DNA from: JAJNBA01 sp963842295 | GTDB taxonomy: Bacteria > Actinomycetota > UBA4738 > HRBIN12 | DNA: 62,755 nt | Assembly (NCBI GenBank): GCA_963842295.1 | Contig: CAWJFY010000001.1 | Location: forward strand, 1 to 62,755 | Direction: 5' to 3' | Part shown: positions 49,423 through 58,022 of the stretch, one piece after another | Position numbering within the stretch: the first letter of the stretch is position 1 | Layout: the number at the start of each line of letters is the position of its first letter | Translations under genes and position numbers: made by a program | Notes under the pieces: model-generated | Seen by the model: the letters and a program-made list of their open reading frames with translations, nothing else | The model's database searches: none | Told to the model about the DNA's origin: nothing

Positions 49423-50565
49423 GTGGACCCCCTCCCTCTGTCGGGCAGTCGCGTCCTGGACCTCTCCCGGGTGCTCGCCGGTCCGCTCGCGACTCAGATC
49501 CTGGGTGACCTGGGCGCCGACGTGATCAAGGTCGAGCGCCCCGGGGACGGCGACGACACCCGCCACTGGGGACCACCTTTCGTGGGAAGCGATGCCGCTT
49601 ACTACCTATCGCTCAACAGGAACAAGCGCTCCGTGACGGTCGACCTCAAGACGAGCGACGGCGTCGACGCCGTGCGCCGGCTCGCCACCGGCTCCGATGT
49701 CCTGATCGAGAACTTCCGGCCCGGTCTCATGGCCGAGCTCGGACTTGCTCCCGACGACCTCCGTCGAGAGATCCCCGCGTTGATCACATGTTCGCTGACG
49801 GCGTTCAACGACGACACCTCCGCAGCGGCACAACGTCCTGGCTACGACATCATGGTCCAGGCGTTATCGGGCCTGATGAGTGTTACCGGAGAGCCGGGTG
49901 GCGAACCCGTGAAGGCCGGCGTCGCGCTTCTGGACGTCATCGCCGGCCTCCAAGCCGCCATCGGCATCCTCGCCGCTTTCCACGAGCGAGAGCGCACCGG
50001 TCGTGGACGGCACGTGAGCGTGTCCCTGTTCGATGCCAGCGTGGCCGCCATGGTGAACCAGGCCGCCAACCTTCTCTTGGGGGGCATCGTGGCGGGGCCG
50101 ATGGGGACGGCCCACCCCAACATCTGCCCCTACCAGGCCTTCCACGCGTCCGATCGACCGTTCATCCTGGCCGCCGGGAACGACCGGCTGTTCCGTCGAG
50201 CGTGCGAAGTGGTGGGGCACTCAGACTGGGCCGACGACCCACGCTTCGTCACGAACGAGGAGCGCGTGCGCCATCGCGACGAGCTGATCCCGCTCCTCGG
50301 GGAAGCGTTCGCAACCAAGCGGGCGGGCGAGTGGATCGAAGCGCTGGGGTCGGCGTCCGTGCCATGCGCACCGATCCGAGCGATGGACGAGGTCTTCGCG
50401 GCTCCCGAGGGAGCCGCGCTCGTCGAATCGGTGACCGACCGCAGACGGGGAACGACCCTCCGACTCGTGCGCAATCCGATCCGGTTCGACGGCCGGGTGC
50501 TGGACACGCGTCGGGCCCCTCCGCTCCTCGGCGAGCACACCGACGAGATCTTGCGCGAGACGTGA
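49423..50565 (+). CDS. CaiB/BaiF-type (class III) CoA-transferase
   Basis: The 380-residue protein shows the family start PLPLSGSRVLDLSRVLAGPLATQILGDLGADVIKVERPGDGDDTRHWGPP, the YYLSLNRNKRSVTVDLK block and IENFRPGLMAELGL. Further on are PGYDIMVQALSGLMSVTGEP, the GRGRHVSVSLFDASVAAM stretch, and ICPYQAFHASDRPFILAAGND. It moves CoA between acids. GTG 49423 has TAGGCT 7 nt upstream, a leaderless arrangement. Its stop overlaps the methyltransferase start by GTGA. Confidence 0.92.
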   Translation: MDPLPLSGSRVLDLSRVLAGPLATQILGDLGADVIKVERPGDGDDTRHWGPPFVGSDAAYYLSLNRNKRSVTVDLKTSDGVDAVRRLATGSDVLIENFRPGLMAELGLAPDDLRREIPALITCSLTAFNDDTSAAAQRPGYDIMVQALSGLMSVTGEPGGEPVKAGVALLDVIAGLQAAIGILAAFHERERTGRGRHVSVSLFDASVAAMVNQAANLLLGGIVAGPMGTAHPNICPYQAFHASDRPFILAAGNDRLFRRACEVVGHSDWADDPRFVTNEERVRHRDELIPLLGEAFATKRAGEWIEALGSASVPCAPIRAMDEVFAAPEGAALVESVTDRRRGTTLRLVRNPIRFDGRVLDTRRAPPLLGEHTDEILRET

Positions 50566-51380
50566 CGGCGATCGAGCGCTGGCGGGAGCAGCTCAGCCAG
50601 TGGGCGATCCCACCCGAGATCCTCGCCGCGGCTCCTGAGTCACCGTACTGGTTCCCGGCCGAGCTCTTCCGAACGAGAGGTGAGCGGACGCCTGGCCCCG
50701 AGGACCCTACCCCGACCACCGTTCGAGCGCTCGAAGGACTTCCCGACGGAGGCCGAGTGCTTGACGTCGGCTGCGGAGGAGGGGCCACCTCGCTTCCCCT
50801 CGCCGGCCGCGCGGGCGTCGTGGTCGGCGTCGACTCGCAAGAGGACATGCTCGATGGGTTCCTGGCGAACGCCCGCACGGCCGGCGTCGAGGCCGAGACG
50901 GTGCACGGACGATGGCCCGACGTCGCCGGCAGGGTCGGCCAGGTTGACCTGGCACTCGCGGGGCACGTCCTCTATAACGTCGGCGATCTCGAACCGTTCG
51001 CTCGCGGTCTCGCGGCGGTCGCTCGGCGCCGGGTCGTCTTGGAGCTCACGGAGCGGCATCCCCTCCACTGGATGAACGGCCTCTGGCTCCGGTTCCACGG
51101 CGTCGAACGTCCCGAGGGACCGGCGGCGGAGGACGCCTTCGATGCGCTCGCGGAGCTCGGCCTCGACCCTCACATGGATCATTGGGCCACGCCGCCGGCA
51201 GCGGGCGGAGCCCGCCGGAGGGCCGACGCCGTCGCGCTCATCCGACGGCGTCTGTGTCTTTCCCCCGACCGGGATGACGAGGTCATCGATGCCCTCGGCT
51301 CTCTGCTCGAGCGACGCCGGGGGCTCTGGAGCGCGGGGCCCGCCGACCAGACGCTCGCGACGATCTGGTTCGACGGCTAG
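50562..51380 (+). CDS. Class I SAM-dependent methyltransferase coupled to the CoA-transferase
   Basis: The 272-residue protein has an N-terminal extension (WREQLSQWAIPPEILAAAPESPYWFPAELF), motif I VLDVGCGGGATSLPLAG, VVGVDSQEDMLDGF and VDLALAGHVLYNVGDLEPFARGLAAVARRRVVLELTERHPLHWMNGLW. The fold is Methyltransf_12-like; the substrate is unknown. GTG 50562 overlaps the CoA-transferase stop by 4 nt, so both proteins should be made together. It converges on the next gene with a 4-nt overlap. Confidence 0.88.
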   Translation: MTAIERWREQLSQWAIPPEILAAAPESPYWFPAELFRTRGERTPGPEDPTPTTVRALEGLPDGGRVLDVGCGGGATSLPLAGRAGVVVGVDSQEDMLDGFLANARTAGVEAETVHGRWPDVAGRVGQVDLALAGHVLYNVGDLEPFARGLAAVARRRVVLELTERHPLHWMNGLWLRFHGVERPEGPAAEDAFDALAELGLDPHMDHWATPPAAGGARRRADAVALIRRRLCLSPDRDDEVIDALGSLLERRRGLWSAGPADQTLATIWFDG

Positions 51381-51979
51381 CGCCGGAGCCGGATCCTCGT
51401 GACGGACACGTGGATCTCGCCTTCGGGATCCTCGATCCGCTTCTGCTTCCTTGCCTCGGCGCCCGCCCGTTCGGGTACCGAGAACCTGAACGTCCCCAGC
51501 GTCTTCACGAAGCCGCCGAGGTCCTGCGATCCCACCGGGTACCGGCTCACGTCCTGGAACCGGAGGTCGAGCTCGTCGCCGTCGCGTCGTCCGAGGATCC
51601 GGACGATCACGCGTTCGGCCTGAACCTGTGCCGACGGGAAATCGCACCGCGCGCCCGGCTGGAGCCGTGCGACTCCCCGCCCGCGAACGCGACCCGGATC
51701 CGTGAGCCGGATCTGACCCGACATGCGCCAGTCGCTCGTGCAGGAGCCTCCGACACGGTAGGTGTGCGTCGTCCGGCTGGACATGCTGAGCGACCAACTG
51801 ACGAGTTCGGCCGTCGACGGACTTGGAGTCACGCTGGGGAGGACCCCCGGGTCACGGACTCCCGGAGGGAACGGGTTCGGCGGGAACCGATACGCGATGA
51901 ACGCGCCGACGCCTGCGCAGCCCACCAGGATCACGATCCACACGAGCGTCTTCCCCCATCCGCGCACTGTCGCCATCAT
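51377..51979 (-). CDS. Membrane-anchored protein of unknown function
   Basis: The 200-residue protein has one N-terminal helix (TLVWIVILVGCAGVGAFIAYRF) and a Pro-rich linker (PPNPFPPGVRDPG...PSVTPSPSTAE). An extracytoplasmic beta-rich domain with two Cys (GGSCTSDWRMSGQ, GARCDFPSAQ) that could pair follows. No family recognised. ATG 51979 or 51976 may start it. It is the last gene of a minus-strand run that begins with the MpaB gene, 23 nt after the four-helix protein gene. Confidence 0.65.
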   Translation of the reverse strand: MMATVRGWGKTLVWIVILVGCAGVGAFIAYRFPPNPFPPGVRDPGVLPSVTPSPSTAELVSWSLSMSSRTTHTYRVGGSCTSDWRMSGQIRLTDPGRVRGRGVARLQPGARCDFPSAQVQAERVIVRILGRRDGDELDLRFQDVSRYPVGSQDLGGFVKTLGTFRFSVPERAGAEARKQKRIEDPEGEIHVSVTRIRLRR

Positions 51980-52002
51980 CTCGTAGCGGAGTCGGCTCGC
52001 CG

Positions 52003-52410
52003 CTACAGACCGAGTCCTGTCATCAACGCCCTGAGCGTGAGGCCGAAGCTGATGAACGAGGCCCAGGCGAATGGCACCCACGGCCGCACCGGCCGGTCGA
52101 TCCCGATCGCGCGCGCGTCCCCCGCCCTCGCGACCACGTGAGCGAAGACGAAGAGCAGCAGGGGAAGGTACCCGTAGACGTAGTGCAGGGTACCCCCCAG
52201 GACCCCTTCCGCCTCGAGACGACGCCCGAGGAGAAGCAGGATCGTGCCGAGGAGAGCCTGCGCGCCGGCGACCACCTGCGCGACCGCGAGCCACGTCCAG
52301 TAGCCGTCACCCGGTTCGCGCCGCGCGACCTTGGCTCCCAGTCCCCAGATCCACCCGAGCGCGAAGGTAGCGACGACCGCGAACCCGATGACTCGATGCA
52401 GTGCCGACAC
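52003..52410 (-). CDS. Four-helix membrane protein
   Basis: The 135-residue protein has four predicted helices (HRVIGFAVVATFALGWIWGLG, WLAVAQVVAGAQALLGTILLLLG, GTLHYVYGYLPLLLFVFAHVV and PWVPFAWASFISFGLTLRALM). Histidines in the first and third helices recall small haem-binding or DUF420-like membrane proteins, but this is not certain. GTG 52410 was chosen because TAGTAT lies 7 nt upstream on the minus strand, the leaderless pattern seen elsewhere. ATG 52449 is an alternative. Confidence 0.65.
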   Translation of the reverse strand: MSALHRVIGFAVVATFALGWIWGLGAKVARREPGDGYWTWLAVAQVVAGAQALLGTILLLLGRRLEAEGVLGGTLHYVYGYLPLLLFVFAHVVARAGDARAIGIDRPVRPWVPFAWASFISFGLTLRALMTGLGL

Positions 52411-52480
52411 GGCGCGGATACTACGGACCCGCGAGAAGCGGAGGACCATGAGAACCCGCGGCCGCGATACCTCCGTTCGC

Positions 52481-53206
52481 TTAAAGCCTCGAGATCACGA
52501 ACGCGGTCGCGAGCACCGGCATCGCGACCGACAGGAACTTCAGCGCCGCCTCCGGCGCCGACTTGATGACCTCGGCCCCCATCGGCTCCTTGGTGCCATC
52601 GCGCAGCGTGATCGTCCCCTCGACGGTCGCCACCCGGCGCCGGAGGCGGCGCACGGGTGTCGACAAGACGCGCTGAGCCGCGCTGATCGCCACACACGCG
52701 CCGGCGACGAGGACGGCCGCAGGGTGCAGCTTCCCCTCCTGTGCGAAGGCTCCGGTCAGCGCGGGGAACCCGCCCCACGCCAGCGCGAACCACAGATCAG
52801 AGTGGAACGCGCCATCGAAGAGCTCGAGGTTGTACGCGACGACGAGGAATGTACCGACGGCGATGAACGCCGCCAGCCACGGCGTGACCTGGACGATCCC
52901 GACGATCCCGACCGCCCCAGCCCCCAGGAGCGAGGCGATCGCCAGTCCCTGCAGCACCAGATCCGGGATGGAGGTGCCGAGCGGTCGCCCCCGCAGCTCA
53001 TCCAAGGCGTGCGCAGCGAGACCCAAACCCAGGAAGAACCCCAACAGACTCATCCCCAGTCGGTAGAGATCCACCTCGGCTGCGGTCGCCGCCCCGAGCG
53101 CGACGTAGGAGAGGTGCCACAGCGTGTAGGGCGGATGCAGCAACGTCCACCAGTCCCTCCAGCCGCCGGGAGGGAGCGCGTAGAACGCGGGCCGGTCCTC
53201 GCTCAC
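52481..53206 (-). CDS. Polytopic membrane protein (UbiA-like?)
   Basis: The 241-residue protein has about seven helices (YTLWHLSYVALGAATA, LGMSLLGFFLGLGLAAHALDELRGRPLG, VLQGLAIASLLGAGAVGIVGIV, PWLAAFIAVGTFLVVAYNLELF and others). The HALDELRGRPLGT loop after helix 2 sits where UbiA prenyltransferases carry their Asp-rich motif, but the match is loose. GTG 53206 overlaps the upstream methyltransferase stop by GTGA. The neighbour is UbiE-like, so a quinone or prenyl-lipid role is an inference only. Confidence 0.6.
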   Translation of the reverse strand: MSEDRPAFYALPPGGWRDWWTLLHPPYTLWHLSYVALGAATAAEVDLYRLGMSLLGFFLGLGLAAHALDELRGRPLGTSIPDLVLQGLAIASLLGAGAVGIVGIVQVTPWLAAFIAVGTFLVVAYNLELFDGAFHSDLWFALAWGGFPALTGAFAQEGKLHPAAVLVAGACVAISAAQRVLSTPVRRLRRRVATVEGTITLRDGTKEPMGAEVIKSAPEAALKFLSVAMPVLATAFVISRL

Positions 53207-53919
53207 CCCGTTTTCACACCCCAGAGCACGACGGCGGAGCCGAACAAGAACGTTCGGGTCCGCACGTGATGGATGCCGGAATGCTGGAACCAGCGCACCC
53301 AGTCCTCGAGGGGATGCGAGGCGACGAAGCGCGAGATGTTCGGCCCGAGGAAGGCGACCGTGCGCGCCCATTCGGGCGACGCGGCGCTCCCGATGACCCG
53401 CATCAGCACCCTCGTATGGATCCACCAGCCGGCGCGAGCGATCGGCGACGTCGGCACATGGAACTCCAGCATCGCGATCGAACCCCCGGGGCGGAGCACC
53501 CGAGCGAGCTCTCGCACCGTGGCCGCGGGATCGTCCACGTATCGCAGGAGATAGGTGAGGGTCACCGAATCGAACGCCTCCTCCTCGAAGGGGAGGTGCT
53601 CCGCGCCGGCGAGGACTGGCGCGATGCGGCCGTCGAGACCGGCGATCCGGTTCGGCTCGCGACCCGCTCGAAGCATCTCCTCACTCTGGTCCAGGGCCAC
53701 GACCCGGACGTTCTTCCGAGCCGCGAGCGCACGAGCGACCAGCTGCGTGCCGGACGCCGTGTCGAGGACCCTCGCCCCCGGCACCGCGTTCGTCTTCGAC
53801 ACGAGGAACCGCCTCCATCGCTCGTCCTGACCCAAGGAAAGGAGTGCGCCCATTCGCTCGTACTGTGGCGCGATCCCCGCGAAGAGCCGCCGCGCGAAGA
53901 GGTTCCGGTCGGGCGCCAT
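53203..53919 (-). CDS. UbiE/MenG-like methyltransferase
   Basis: The 238-residue protein resembles the UbiE/COQ5 group: FAGIAPQYERMGALLSLGQDERWRRFLVSK, motif I ARVLDTASGTQLVARALA, VALDQSEEML, AEHLPFEEEAFDSVTLTYLLRYVDDPAATVRELARVLRPGGSIAMLEF. Canonical MenG has DVAxGTGD at motif I; TASGTQL is a variant, so a demethylmenaquinone role is not assured. GAAGGA lies 7 nt before ATG 53919. It is coupled to the membrane protein gene downstream and follows the HAD gene by 17 nt. Confidence 0.83.
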   Translation of the reverse strand: MAPDRNLFARRLFAGIAPQYERMGALLSLGQDERWRRFLVSKTNAVPGARVLDTASGTQLVARALAARKNVRVVALDQSEEMLRAGREPNRIAGLDGRIAPVLAGAEHLPFEEEAFDSVTLTYLLRYVDDPAATVRELARVLRPGGSIAMLEFHVPTSPIARAGWWIHTRVLMRVIGSAASPEWARTVAFLGPNISRFVASHPLEDWVRWFQHSGIHHVRTRTFLFGSAVVLWGVKTG

Positions 53920-53936
53920 GGACGGTCCTTCGGGTC

Positions 53937-54713
53937 CTATGGCGATCCGAGGAGCTCGGGTACGTCGGCGAAGGAAGGGACGACGTGATCGGGCCGGCCA
54001 TCGTCACGGTCTTCGTCGCCCGCCCGGTACTTCCCGGTGCGGACGAGGATCCCGGTCAGTCCCGCGACCTGCGCTCCAAGGATGTCGTTGACGATGTCGT
54101 CGCCGACCATCGCCGCTCGATCGGCCGTCACACCGAGCATGGCGAGCGCCGAGTCGAAGTACGCCTTCTCCGGTTTCCCGCAGATCGTCGCCTTCGTGTC
54201 TGCGGCTTCTTCGAGCCCGGCGATGTATGCGCCGCCGTCCAACTCCCAGCCTTCGCTCGTCTTCCAGAAGAGATTCCTGTGCATCCCGACGAGCGAAGCC
54301 CCGTCCATCAGGCGACGGAAGATGCGGTTCATCGTTCCGTAGGTGAAGTCGTCGCAGGCCCCTCCGATGACGATCACGTCGGCGTCGTCGGCGGCGACGA
54401 GCTCGATGCCGGCAAGGTCCTCGCTCGCGTCCCCGTCGGAGAGGACGAAGACCTTCGCTCCCGGGTGCGCCGTCGACAGATACGCGGCCGTCGCGACGAC
54501 CGCGGTCACGATGTCCTCACCCACGACGTCGAACCCTGCCTCCGTGAGCGTGCCGGCGAGATCGGCGCGAGTCTTCGTCGTGGTGTTCGTGATCAGGCGA
54601 AACGGGACGCCCCGGTCCCGGAGCCGCCTCATCGCGTCGACCGCGCCCGGAAGCGCCTCCCAGGACACGGCGAGCACACCGTCGATATCGAGGAGCAGCC
54701 CGTCGATCGCCAC
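53937..54713 (-). CDS. HAD-superfamily IIA hydrolase (NagD-like)
   Basis: The 258-residue protein begins GLLLDIDGVLAVSWEALPGA (motif I Asp pair) and has motif II LITNTTTKTRADLAGTL. The C2 cap carries the Cys residue GGACDDFTYGTMN, then motif III in CGKPEKAYFDSAL and motif IV VGDDIVNDILGAQVAG. Such enzymes dephosphorylate small phosphoesters. GTG 54713 was chosen since the upstream gene ends at 54730 and this start keeps the fold length normal. Confidence 0.88.
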   Translation of the reverse strand: MAIDGLLLDIDGVLAVSWEALPGAVDAMRRLRDRGVPFRLITNTTTKTRADLAGTLTEAGFDVVGEDIVTAVVATAAYLSTAHPGAKVFVLSDGDASEDLAGIELVAADDADVIVIGGACDDFTYGTMNRIFRRLMDGASLVGMHRNLFWKTSEGWELDGGAYIAGLEEAADTKATICGKPEKAYFDSALAMLGVTADRAAMVGDDIVNDILGAQVAGLTGILVRTGKYRAGDEDRDDGRPDHVVPSFADVPELLGSP

Positions 54714-54729
54714 GATCAGAAGTGTGTCA

Positions 54730-55581
54730 TCACAGGCGGATCCCGAGCGAACGACGGGTGGCATCGATCCCAGTGTCGTCGGGCCCTCCCCTGCCGAGGC
54801 GCCACCGTTGGTAGGGAGCGATGAAGCGATACTTCGGTGGGAGCAACGGTCTGACTGCTCGCATGGCAGCGAACATCGCCCGCATCGCGTGCCCACTCTT
54901 CGTCCGGAAAGGGAAGCCGTACCCGTCGCGGACCTCCGGAGGAAGCGTCCCGAACGCGAGCCGGGCGACCGCCCTGAGGACGGGCCGCCACTCCGCATCT
55001 CGCGGCGGATCGAAGAACAACTCGGCGACGCTACGCGCGGCGTCCGTCACGAAGAGTTCGCCCGATGCGACGGTGTCCGCGACGTAGGCATCGAGGCCTA
55101 GGATCGTCGCGGGAACCCGATCCCGGGGGAGACGCACGAGTTCGGCCGCGAGCATCTGCTCCTCGTGAAAGCGCTGACGACCGGCAGCGTCCAGCCGCCC
55201 GATCGTCAGCCGTTCGAACAGCAGAGCGCTCTCGACGAGGCAGGCATGGACCCACAGCAGCAGGTCGGGATCGAGGGCGTCGTACGTACGTCCGGTGACA
55301 GCGTCGACGCCGTTGATGCGCTCGTGGACCCCGTTGATCCTCTCGGCCGCTGCATGCGCCTCGTTCTTCGTGCCGAAGGTGAGGGTGTACTGCAGCATGA
55401 GCGTCCGTTGCAGCCGCTTCCATGGGTTGCGCTCGTACATCCCGGTCTGGTTGGCGCCTGCGATCACCAGTGGGTGGGCCGCGTGCATCAGCATCGCCCT
55501 CGCGCCACCGAACAGGACCGTGACCTCGCGGTGGACCTGCCATGAGACGCTCGTCGGTCCGAAGTAACCCTCGTCGCTCAC
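54730..55581 (-). CDS. Oxygenase MpaB-like protein (DUF2236)
   Basis: The 283-residue protein carries the conserved pattern of this family: WQVHREVTVLFGGARAMLMHAAHPLVIAGANQTGMYERNPWKRLQRTL, a DPDLLLWVHACLVES histidine region and FHEEQMLAAELVRLPRDRVPA. His residues in these blocks suit a haem or metal site. Relatives include mycophenolic-acid oxygenase B and latex-clearing-type proteins. GTG 55581 has TACCCT 6 nt upstream on the minus strand. It opens a run of minus-strand genes down to 51377. Confidence 0.87.
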   Translation of the reverse strand: MSDEGYFGPTSVSWQVHREVTVLFGGARAMLMHAAHPLVIAGANQTGMYERNPWKRLQRTLMLQYTLTFGTKNEAHAAAERINGVHERINGVDAVTGRTYDALDPDLLLWVHACLVESALLFERLTIGRLDAAGRQRFHEEQMLAAELVRLPRDRVPATILGLDAYVADTVASGELFVTDAARSVAELFFDPPRDAEWRPVLRAVARLAFGTLPPEVRDGYGFPFRTKSGHAMRAMFAAMRAVRPLLPPKYRFIAPYQRWRLGRGGPDDTGIDATRRSLGIRL

Positions 55582-55675
55582 CCGACAAGGGTAGCGCCGC
55601 CTCGAAGCTGGATTCTTACGAGGGGCCGTGGAACGATGCTGTCGGATCACCTGCCCGAGTCGGAGACTTCCCCAC

Positions 55676-56329
55676 GTGATTTTGATCCTGATCGTGATCG
55701 GCTTGGCCATCTGCATCGGGTTCATCGCCGGTGGCAGCCTCCGACCCTTCGAGCGCCTCAACGTGCACTGGTGGGGGATCGCTCTCGTGGGCCTGGCGCT
55801 CCAGGCGGTCCCGCTTTCCAACGGCGTCGGCCGCCCGGTGGGGTCAGCCGTGCTCGTGGGCTCCTACGGGCTCCTCGTCGCGTTCGCTTGGGTGAACCGC
55901 CGTCTGCCGGCGCTGTGGCTCGTGATCGGAGGACTGCTTCTGAACATCCTCGTCATCGCCGTGAACGCGGGGATGCCGGTGAGCGCGAGCGCCCTCGAGA
56001 CCGCGGGTGCCCGCGCCGAGGACCTCCTCGGCGCGGAAACCGCGAAGCACCACCTCATGGGTCCCGGCGACACGTTGAGGCCGCTGGCCGATGTGATCGG
56101 GATCCCGCCGCCTATCGGCGCCGTGATCTCGATCGGCGACGTTCTGCTCTACGCCGGGATCGCGGCCCTGGTGGTCGCCGTCATGCTCGGACGATTCGGC
56201 GAGAATCGCCGGCCGCCGGCTCGGCTGTTCCCGGGGTATCGGGGGAAGCACCTGCCCCCGGAACGCCGCTTCTCCCGTCTAGGGGCTCAGTCGGAGGCTC
56301 CGGCTGGAGGAGCGATGTCGGGAACCTGA
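55676..56329 (+). CDS. DUF5317 membrane protein
   Basis: The 217-residue protein has about five helices and the DUF5317 pattern: IAGGSLRPFERLNVHWWGIALVGLALQAVP, VNRRLPALWLVIGGLLLNILVIAVNAGMPVS, KHHLMGPGDTLRPLADVIGIPPP and ISIGDVLLYAGIAALVV. Its function is unknown. GTG 55676 starts just before the first helix; the earlier ATG 55628 would add a non-hydrophobic stretch. Its 3' end overlaps the convergent histidine kinase gene by 149 nt, both tails being low-complexity. Confidence 0.8.
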   Translation: MILILIVIGLAICIGFIAGGSLRPFERLNVHWWGIALVGLALQAVPLSNGVGRPVGSAVLVGSYGLLVAFAWVNRRLPALWLVIGGLLLNILVIAVNAGMPVSASALETAGARAEDLLGAETAKHHLMGPGDTLRPLADVIGIPPPIGAVISIGDVLLYAGIAALVVAVMLGRFGENRRPPARLFPGYRGKHLPPERRFSRLGAQSEAPAGGAMSGT

Positions 56330-57713
56330 CGGTGATCGTCGCTCCTTCACCCGGCGCGCTCTCGACCTCGAAACGACCACCACCGACCTGTGCTCGCTCG
56401 CGCATCATCGCCATGCCGAAGTGCCCCTCGGGGCCGGGAGCGCTCGTATCGAAGCCGACGCCGTTGTCCTTCAGGCTGAGCACGATGTCGTCGTCCTCTT
56501 CGCGGACCGAGATCCACACGTCCCTCGGCTGAGCGTGCTTGAGGGCGTTCATCACTCCTTCGCGAGCGATGTGATACACGAGCAGGGCGATCGGGGCCGG
56601 GAGTTCGATGTCCTCCACGTCGCGATGGAACCGGATCGAGGAATCGCGACCGACCTCATCGGTGAACGATTCGAGCGCCTCCGCGAGTCCCTTCGCTCCC
56701 AGCGGGGATCGATGCAGGTCTCGGATGAGTGCGCGGATCCGATCCGACGTCTCTTGCTTCGACTGGCGGATCTTGTCGAGCTGTGTGCCCACGTCATCCG
56801 TCTGACCCTTCTCAAGGAGCTTCCGCGCGACATCGACCTGGATGGATAGCCGGAACAACACCTGAGCCAGATCGTCATGGAGGTACCCAGCGATCTGGAG
56901 CCGTTCGTCGGCCCGCTCCTCAGCCATGGCGTTCGAAAGCGAACGGAGGACTTGCTCGCGGACCTGAAGTTCCTTGTGGGCCTCTTCGAGCGCCTGCGAT
57001 CGGAAGAACATCTGGCGCGCCAAGAGCAGCGGTGCCAAGAAAGCGGGCAAAGCCCAGACGCCAACATCGCTTACCGCGAACTTCGCCATCGTCAATCCGA
57101 GGAGACTTAGGCCGAGGTAGCTGATGAGGAATTCGGTGACACTGCCTATCCGTAGTTCCTTGAGTACCTGAAGGGGAGGCAGGCCCACCCTCAAACTCGT
57201 GAAGAGTGTGACCATCGTGCTGTTCACGAGATAGTCGGCGATAGCCGCCAACATGGCAGCAATAATGAGCAGCCACGCAGGAGAGCCTGGAGTGGTGTCC
57301 GTTCCGATGGATGCGAGCGCATGGAACACTGCACTTGCGGCGAAGACCGAGAGCGCCACCTGCGATCGATTGAAGATTGCTCGAAGAAGCGTCACCTCGT
57401 GTCGGAACTCGCGAGGATCGGTGGACCCTACGAATGCTGTAACACCGGCTGCCGCAGGCGGATGCACGATTGCAAGAGCCATAAGAAGAGGGAATCCCAG
57501 GCTCAGGTGGATTCCTCTCCAAGCCGGAACCGGGATCAGCTCCACCAAAGAGACAGCGCCAGCCCATAGCAATAGCTGCCCGACCAGGTCCCAGGTGAAC
57601 GTCTCGAGATCCGTTAGAACTAGGAGTGCCCCGCCGACGAGCGTGGGAAGGATTACAGCCAGCTCCAACACAAGGAGCCTTCGCTCGGACGCTTTCCCGC
57701 TCACGAGTGACAT
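56181..57713 (-). CDS. Membrane sensor histidine kinase (HisKA_3 type)
   Basis: The 510-residue protein has an N-terminal membrane module of about seven helices (11-235). Between helices is the segment DPREFRHEVTLLRAIFNRSQVALSV, which is closely echoed in the kinase at 58023. A helical linker and the phosphoacceptor AEERADERLQIAGYLHDDLAQ (H279) follow, then an HATPase_c domain with HIAREGVMNALKHAQ and DNGVGFD. The C-terminal tail (PEPPTEPLDGRSGVPG...) is disordered. No response regulator lies nearby. ATG 57713 faces the small peptide gene across 166 nt. Confidence 0.88.
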   Translation of the reverse strand: MSLVSGKASERRLLVLELAVILPTLVGGALLVLTDLETFTWDLVGQLLLWAGAVSLVELIPVPAWRGIHLSLGFPLLMALAIVHPPAAAGVTAFVGSTDPREFRHEVTLLRAIFNRSQVALSVFAASAVFHALASIGTDTTPGSPAWLLIIAAMLAAIADYLVNSTMVTLFTSLRVGLPPLQVLKELRIGSVTEFLISYLGLSLLGLTMAKFAVSDVGVWALPAFLAPLLLARQMFFRSQALEEAHKELQVREQVLRSLSNAMAEERADERLQIAGYLHDDLAQVLFRLSIQVDVARKLLEKGQTDDVGTQLDKIRQSKQETSDRIRALIRDLHRSPLGAKGLAEALESFTDEVGRDSSIRFHRDVEDIELPAPIALLVYHIAREGVMNALKHAQPRDVWISVREEDDDIVLSLKDNGVGFDTSAPGPEGHFGMAMMRERAQVGGGRFEVESAPGEGATITVRFPTSLLQPEPPTEPLDGRSGVPGAGASPDTPGTAEPAAGDSRRIVRA

Positions 57714-57796
57714 CTTGTCGCGCCCGAGTCTCTCAGGAAAGCAGGTGGCAGAAGGGCTAGCGGTATACGTCCATTGGCGTAACCCGATTGCGGGGC

Positions 57797-57855
57797 TTGT
57801 CCCCCTGACGGGTGACCCCCGATAGTCCTCCGTGTCCCCCACCTGGGGGTGGGGG
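57797..57855 (+). promoter_or_regulatory. Promoter, operator-like repeats and 5' hairpin of the small peptide gene
   Basis: TTGTCC (57797-57802), 18-nt spacer and GATAGT (57821-57826) form a plausible promoter. GGGG/CCCC around CTTGT (57792-57804) overlaps the -35 and CGGGTGACCCCCG lies within the spacer, both suitable as regulator sites. CCCCCACC (57836-57843) pairs with GGTGGGGG (57848-57855) at the predicted 5' end of the mRNA. Confidence 0.45.
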
Positions 57856-57879
57856 CGGAGTGTGGGAGGAGGACACAGC

Positions 57880-57966
57880 ATGAAGCTCGTGAGGCGCGTC
57901 GCGATCGCTCTGAGTTCTCTGCTCGCCATCGCACTGGCGGGTGGCGCCGCACACTGGAAGGCATAG
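57880..57966 (+). CDS. 28-residue hydrophobic peptide with strong ribosome site
   Basis: The reading frame codes for 28 residues: a basic start (MKLVRR), a hydrophobic core (VAIALSSLLAIALAGGAA) and a short polar end (HWKA). GGGAGGAGG at 57864-57872 lies 7 nt before ATG 57880, one of the best Shine-Dalgarno sites in the window. It looks like a signal peptide or a single membrane helix. It could be a small secreted or membrane peptide sensed by the flanking kinases, a leader peptide, or the remnant start of a deleted exported protein. It is not conserved with anything I recognise. Confidence 0.5.
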   Translation: MKLVRRVAIALSSLLAIALAGGAAHWKA

Positions 57967-58022
57967 GCTTCCACCGTTCGCTCCTGAGAGTCTCCAATCC
58001 ATCATTCTCCGAGGCCCTGGCA

